From assembly GCA_030017825.1 (NCBI GenBank), contig JASEGW010000073.1, forward strand, positions 1-7,150: 7,150 nucleotides of DNA, read 5' to 3'. Every line of letters starts with the position of its first letter. Within the stretch, counting starts at the first letter, position 1. Of the stretch, positions 6,701-7,150 are shown piece by piece. Below the pieces are notes generated by a model that worked only from the letters and a program-made list of their open reading frames with translations, did not search any database and was not told where the DNA came from. Source of the stretch: a bacterium. GTDB lineage: Bacteria; UBA9089; JAHJRX01. Both the position numbers and the translations under genes were made by a program.

Positions 6701-7067
6701 TAGGATAAGCCACCAAAATTATTTCATCTTGGTCGATCAACCTAAATAATATCTTTAAGCGCTCTCCCATAAGCATATCACTTGGTTTTTGCTCTTCATA
6801 AGGTAGGGTTTCCCAGGAGGGAAATAAGAAGGCATTTTCTGTAAAAAGGAGTAAGTTCTGATATAGCTCTTCGGCTTCGCTTTGGGTAGGTAATAGAATT
6901 AAGATGGCTCTTCTTTCTCTTTGAAATAATGCTGCAAAAAAATAAGCTTTAGCAAAATTACTTAAACCTACAATTTTTTGCTCTTTTTTTCCTTTTGACA
7001 AATTCTCTATTATTCTCTCAAAATCTTTTTGTTTATACAGTTTGGGTAATAAATAATTTAAGATCAC
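3792..7067 (-). CDS. mfd: Transcription-repair coupling factor (ATP-dependent translocase Mfd)
   Basis: Mfd pushes RNA polymerase off at DNA lesions and recruits UvrA to start nucleotide excision repair; it acts on the nucleoid. All modules are present in order. A UvrB-like N-terminal module spans about 1-330 (LSNFAKAYFFAAL, FPSWETLPYE, RVQGGIIDIYSP, RIEFFGDSIESIREFD). The CarD-like RNA polymerase interaction domain is at about 435-500 (DYVVHVSYGIGRYLGI), followed by a basic relay helix (TKKRVKKAVQKIAKELLELYA). The RecG-like superfamily 2 motor has Walker A GDVGYGKT at 584-591, DEEQ at 685-688, TAT at 711-713 and RGRVGR at 856-861. The TRG translocation motif lies near 909-925 (GAGNILGSEQHGN), and the C-terminal autoinhibitory domain covers about 960-1070. 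At 1091 residues it is shorter than the E. coli (about 1150) and B. subtilis (about 1180) proteins, but no motif is lost. The start is GTG 7067, seven bases after AGG. mfd is probably expressed separately from the genes below 3285. Confidence 0.98.
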   Translation of the reverse strand: MILNYLLPKLYKQKDFERIIENLSKGKKEQKIVGLSNFAKAYFFAALFQRERRAILILLPTQSEAEELYQNLLLFTENAFLFPSWETLPYEEQKPSDMLMGERLKILFRLIDQDEIILVAYPRSISYKIIPAKDLSSKKIIIKKNKEIDRDVLVRKLVSFGYERSEQVDEEGYFRVQGGIIDIYSPADFPVRIEFFGDSIESIREFDIFTQRSIRQFEEIVILPRNEYMIEDQDKAKVSFFKYLLKETLVVIDEAAEFWLQCKNMEKEIDDFYQEKLLIKEKVPCPSEVFVSTKDIENDLLKYSKIHTLLIDNENIKTTETFFNFISSPKNYTGAFDLFMEDLLKWQEEGYEVVILVKLESHKERILNLIQENKDINKDDIKIKIIEEKTISHGFLIEEIKIVIITEQEIWGRLKIPKRKYKEVEKTFVKDYRELDVKDYVVHVSYGIGRYLGIKSMESQGVKRDYLAIEYANNDKIYLPLDQMHLIEKYIGEENPRIYPLGGNLWEQTKKRVKKAVQKIAKELLELYAYRKTIPGTSFSKDSKWQYEFEESFIYEETDDQLRTIIEVKKDMECSSPMDRLVCGDVGYGKTEVAMRAAFKAAVSNKQVEVLVPTTILAQQHYLTFKERFKDFPICVEMISRFRTSKEQKRIIEELKQGKIDIVIGTHRLLQKDVAYKNLGLLVIDEEQRFGVSHKEKIKKLHKNVDVLSLTATPIPRTLHMSLVGIRDMSIINTPPPDRLPIRTLITKFDENIVRKAILRELDRGGQIYFVHNKVATIENMYYCLSSSMPEINIAIAHGQMSEKELEKVMIRFVKKEYDLLLSTSIIESGLDIPSVNTIIINNAHEFGLSQLYQLRGRVGRAKHIAYAYLLYPEQKVLSKVAQERLKAIMECTELGSGFKIAMRDLEIRGAGNILGSEQHGNILAVGFDLYCKLLSQEIAMIKGESIPVEINPKIDLGIDAYIPENIVSDSKRRQIMYRKMASLESINELEEYKKELKDRFREIPKEIYNLLEIIEMKIIAKEIKVESVTIIKNEAWIKFAKGEDKVISKLIKLIQSNSNLKLDPNEQNILKVINIKSNVGLIKNILHELS

Positions 7068-7150
7068 AGTTTTACCTATTTGTATTTCAAGTATCTATTT
7101 AACCTGAATTCGATTTAAATATAAGTTTGAAGGTTAATATTTCTTTGCTA

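Noticed and set aside
7068..7150. A TAG on the minus strand at 7150-7148 as the stop of an upstream gene, and a promoter for mfd
   Set aside because: Only three bases at the window edge would support the gene end, and no -35/-10 pair with acceptable spacing is convincing in this AT-rich leader.

Overview
The window comes from an AT-rich bacterial chromosome. Every recognisable protein gene lies on the minus strand, so transcription runs from high to low coordinates: mfd, then two related membrane-tailed proteins of unknown function, then a FliA/WhiG-type sigma factor, then the start of a FapA (DUF342) gene that leaves the window at base 1. Low GC, purine-rich ribosome binding sites (GGAGGAG, AAGGAG, AGGTGG) and the pairing of a sigma-28 family gene with a DUF342 gene suggest a low-GC, probably anaerobic bacterium. 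It could be Firmicutes-like, Thermotogae-like or from an uncultivated candidate phylum. The sequence alone does not settle which.

Region by region: 7068-7150 is a short leader before mfd with no gene I can support. 3792-7067 is an intact, rather compact transcription-repair coupling factor. 3286-3791 is a 506-base gene-free stretch. It contains a well-defined miniature transposable element at 3541-3694, with perfect 14-bp terminal inverted repeats and a perfect 8-bp target duplication. The element sits against an AT-only hairpin, and there is a solitary extra copy of the element's end at 3446-3457. 2233-3285 and 1151-2233 encode two tandem paralogues, each with an N-terminal UBA/TS-N-like helical segment, a conserved C-terminal beta-rich domain and a single membrane helix at the very C-terminus. 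305-1105 is the sigma factor and 1-294 the truncated FapA gene.

The four genes below 3285 look like one transcription unit: a stop/start overlap joins the two paralogues, a 45-base gap precedes the sigma gene, and a 10-base gap precedes fapA. The sigma/FapA pair hints at flagellar, surface or polarity regulation. The paralogues may be membrane-bound cytoplasmic partners in that module, but this is inference from position only. mfd is probably a separate housekeeping gene, now separated from the module by the inserted element.

The most interesting items are the paralogue pair, which I do not recognise as a characterised family, and the miniature element, whose GTAA ends and 8-bp duplication match the hallmarks of the IS66 family.
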